This document shows, piece after piece, positions 63,092-64,000 of a DNA stretch of 64,000 nt. Source of the stretch: Solitalea agri (GTDB lineage: Bacteria > Bacteroidota > Bacteroidia > Sphingobacteriales > Sphingobacteriaceae); assembly GCF_023914155.1 (NCBI RefSeq), contig NZ_JAMWYS010000061.1, forward strand, positions 1 through 64,000, written 5' to 3'. The notes below the pieces were generated by a model. It searched no databases. It was not told the origin of the DNA and saw only the letters and a program-made list of their open reading frames with translations. Position numbers and translations under genes: made by a program. How positions within the stretch are numbered: position 1 is the first letter of the stretch; each line of letters opens with the position of its first letter.

Positions 63092-63508
63092 TTACCCTTT
63101 TGGCATTTTACTCATATCCATATGCAATACGTTCCAACGGTGACCATCCAAATCTGTAAACCCACAACCGTACATCCAACCCTGCACTGATGAAGGTTTT
63201 CCAAATACAACCCCACCGGCTTTTTCAACTTTTTGAGCAATTTCATCCACCTCTGCTGGTGATTGAGCATCAATTGAAAATAAAACCTCAGTTGATTGTT
63301 TAGTATCGGTAACTGTATTGCTCGAAAATCCAGCAAAAGTACTTTCAGGAAAAAGCATGACGATCACATTCTGATCACCAACCATTAAGGAGGCAGAATC
63401 TTTACCGTTACCATAATGCGGATTCAACGTAAAGCCAATCTGCGTAAAAAAGTCGCGCGATTTATTCACGTCTTTTACCGGAAGATTAATCCAAAAATGT
63501 TTAGCCAT
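63092..63508 (-). CDS. VOC (glyoxalase/bleomycin-resistance-like) family protein
   Basis: A 138-aa vicinal-oxygen-chelate fold protein with two beta-alpha-beta-beta-beta modules: FWINLPVKDVNKSRDFFTQI at the N-terminus and GWMYGCGFTDLDGHRWNVLH at the C-terminus. It belongs to the extradiol-dioxygenase/glyoxalase superfamily group often annotated as lactoylglutathione lyase-like. Substrate unknown. It lies 37 bases after the SRPBCC gene on the same strand, a common pair. Confidence 0.85.
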   Translation of the reverse strand: MAKHFWINLPVKDVNKSRDFFTQIGFTLNPHYGNGKDSASLMVGDQNVIVMLFPESTFAGFSSNTVTDTKQSTEVLFSIDAQSPAEVDEIAQKVEKAGGVVFGKPSSVQGWMYGCGFTDLDGHRWNVLHMDMSKMPKG

Positions 63509-63545
63509 GATTGCTTTTATTTAGGTATTAATAGAAAAGTTATTT

Positions 63546-64000
63546 TTATTCAGCTAGTTCCTTTATGCGTTGTAATGCTTTAGGATATACCTCATTCCCG
63601 TAATCTTCCCAATCACTTTCAGCACTTACCATCTCAACCGTTAGGGTTGTTACACCGCTAACACCCTTAAGCAAATAGTTTTCAGTTACCTCCGTAAAAC
63701 GCATAAGCTTGCCATTAATGGTTACTTCAAAGTCTAATGGCAGCTCTTTCCAAGCACCAATCCAACCTAAGTGCTTAAACGATATAAATTCATTCGGCAC
63801 TTTCTCTGCTATCGTAGCAAAGGCTCCATTGCCTTTGTTATCCACAAACAATATTTTACTGCCCACTTCCCAATCGCTTACAATGTGATTTTCAGGATGA
63901 AAAACACTCGACCAGTACCTATATGATGCATCATCCCAAAGTACGCTCCAAACCTTCTCTTTGGAAGCCTGGATTTCTGTTTTATAACTTACTATATGCA
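63546..64000 (-). CDS. SRPBCC (AHSA1/START-like) domain protein, partial at window edge
   Basis: The frame stays open from the stop at 63546 to the end of the window, so the true start lies to the right. The visible N-terminal part reads IVSYKTEIQASKEKVWSVLW, the classic first strand and helix of an AHSA1/SRPBCC domain. The internal GTG at 63866 (giving GSKILFVDNK) is not the start. The rest (PNEFISFKHLGWIGAWKELP, TTLTVEMVSAESDWEDY) completes the fold. At least 151 residues are present. Probably co-transcribed with the VOC gene. Ligand unknown. Confidence 0.85.
   Translation of the reverse strand, partial: HIVSYKTEIQASKEKVWSVLWDDASYRYWSSVFHPENHIVSDWEVGSKILFVDNKGNGAFATIAEKVPNEFISFKHLGWIGAWKELPLDFEVTINGKLMRFTEVTENYLLKGVSGVTTLTVEMVSAESDWEDYGNEVYPKALQRIKELAE

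Noticed and set aside
1-64000. CRISPR arrays, insertion sequences, integrases or prophage genes
   Set aside because: No regular repeat-spacer array, transposase, integrase or phage structural gene was seen. The repeats found are short or single duplications.

Overview
The window is AT-rich chromosome from a member of the Bacteroidota. The gene families and gene order point to Sphingobacteriales (Pedobacter/Solitalea-like); this placement is inference from gene content. Supporting signs are a FecI/FecR-controlled SusC/SusD locus, Bacteroidota-only families (DUF4835, DUF4403, BT_3987-like DUF1735, Rpb6-type omega), many lipoproteins, no convincing Shine-Dalgarno sequences, and promoters of the Bacteroidota type (TTG, about 19 nt, TAnnTTTG).

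Layout. 1-500 is the promoter and leader region of an rRNA operon that lies off the left edge on the minus strand: three tandem rrn-type promoters and a boxA-like element. 500-1000 is empty spacer. 1015-6189 is a housekeeping block (bamD, rpoZ/Rpb6, coaBC, DUF4835, recN). 6239-11450 holds two different enoyl reductases (FabV/TER type and FabI) on either side of two uncharacterised secreted proteins. 11595-24080 (minus strand) is a polysaccharide/glycoprotein utilisation locus: fecI, fecR, susC, susD, a DUF1735-F5/8C lipoprotein, an M60-like O-glycopeptidase candidate, and a GH35 beta-galactosidase with a C-terminal CBM32-like domain. 24192-29858 has small housekeeping genes (dtd, mazG-like, comB-like, gcvT), a GxxExxY gene broken by one amber codon, and an orphan antitoxin-like ORF. 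29867-40720 has rnhB, a SpoIIE-type phosphatase, an orphan OppC-like permease, a GT2/YbhN pair, ruvC, HIT, greA, a D-2-hydroxyacid dehydrogenase, ksgA, pdxA and a guanine-deaminase-like gene. 40766-41184 carries a duplicated about 107-nt element that looks like twin small RNA genes. 41176-56707 has glpQ-like, a lipoprotein, clpC, ettA, an orphan 7TM sensor kinase, ykuK, htpG, a Cys-rich 602-aa protein of unknown function, a YhcC-type radical SAM protein and an SDR. 56839-64000 has a four-helix membrane protein, the fused mutase IcmF, a cytochrome c/cupin operon, a secreted zinc-ribbon protein, and a VOC/SRPBCC pair, the last cut by the window edge.

How the parts work together. The PUL is the one clear accessory system. 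An STN-bearing TonB receptor would signal through FecR to FecI; surface lipoproteins would bind glycan or glycoprotein; M60 and GH35 would cut peptide and galactose. There is no housekeeping -7 element in front of fecR or susC, which fits control by the ECF factor.

The most unusual non-coding signals are the twin sRNA-like units at 40766-41184, an intrinsic terminator whose 3' arm contains the glpQ start codon (42062-42101), a promoter-terminator unit in the greA leader (37015-37085), and promoters placed so that bamD, yhcC and the oppC-like gene would make leaderless mRNAs. Functions are assigned from protein sequence features; nothing here was computed or searched.
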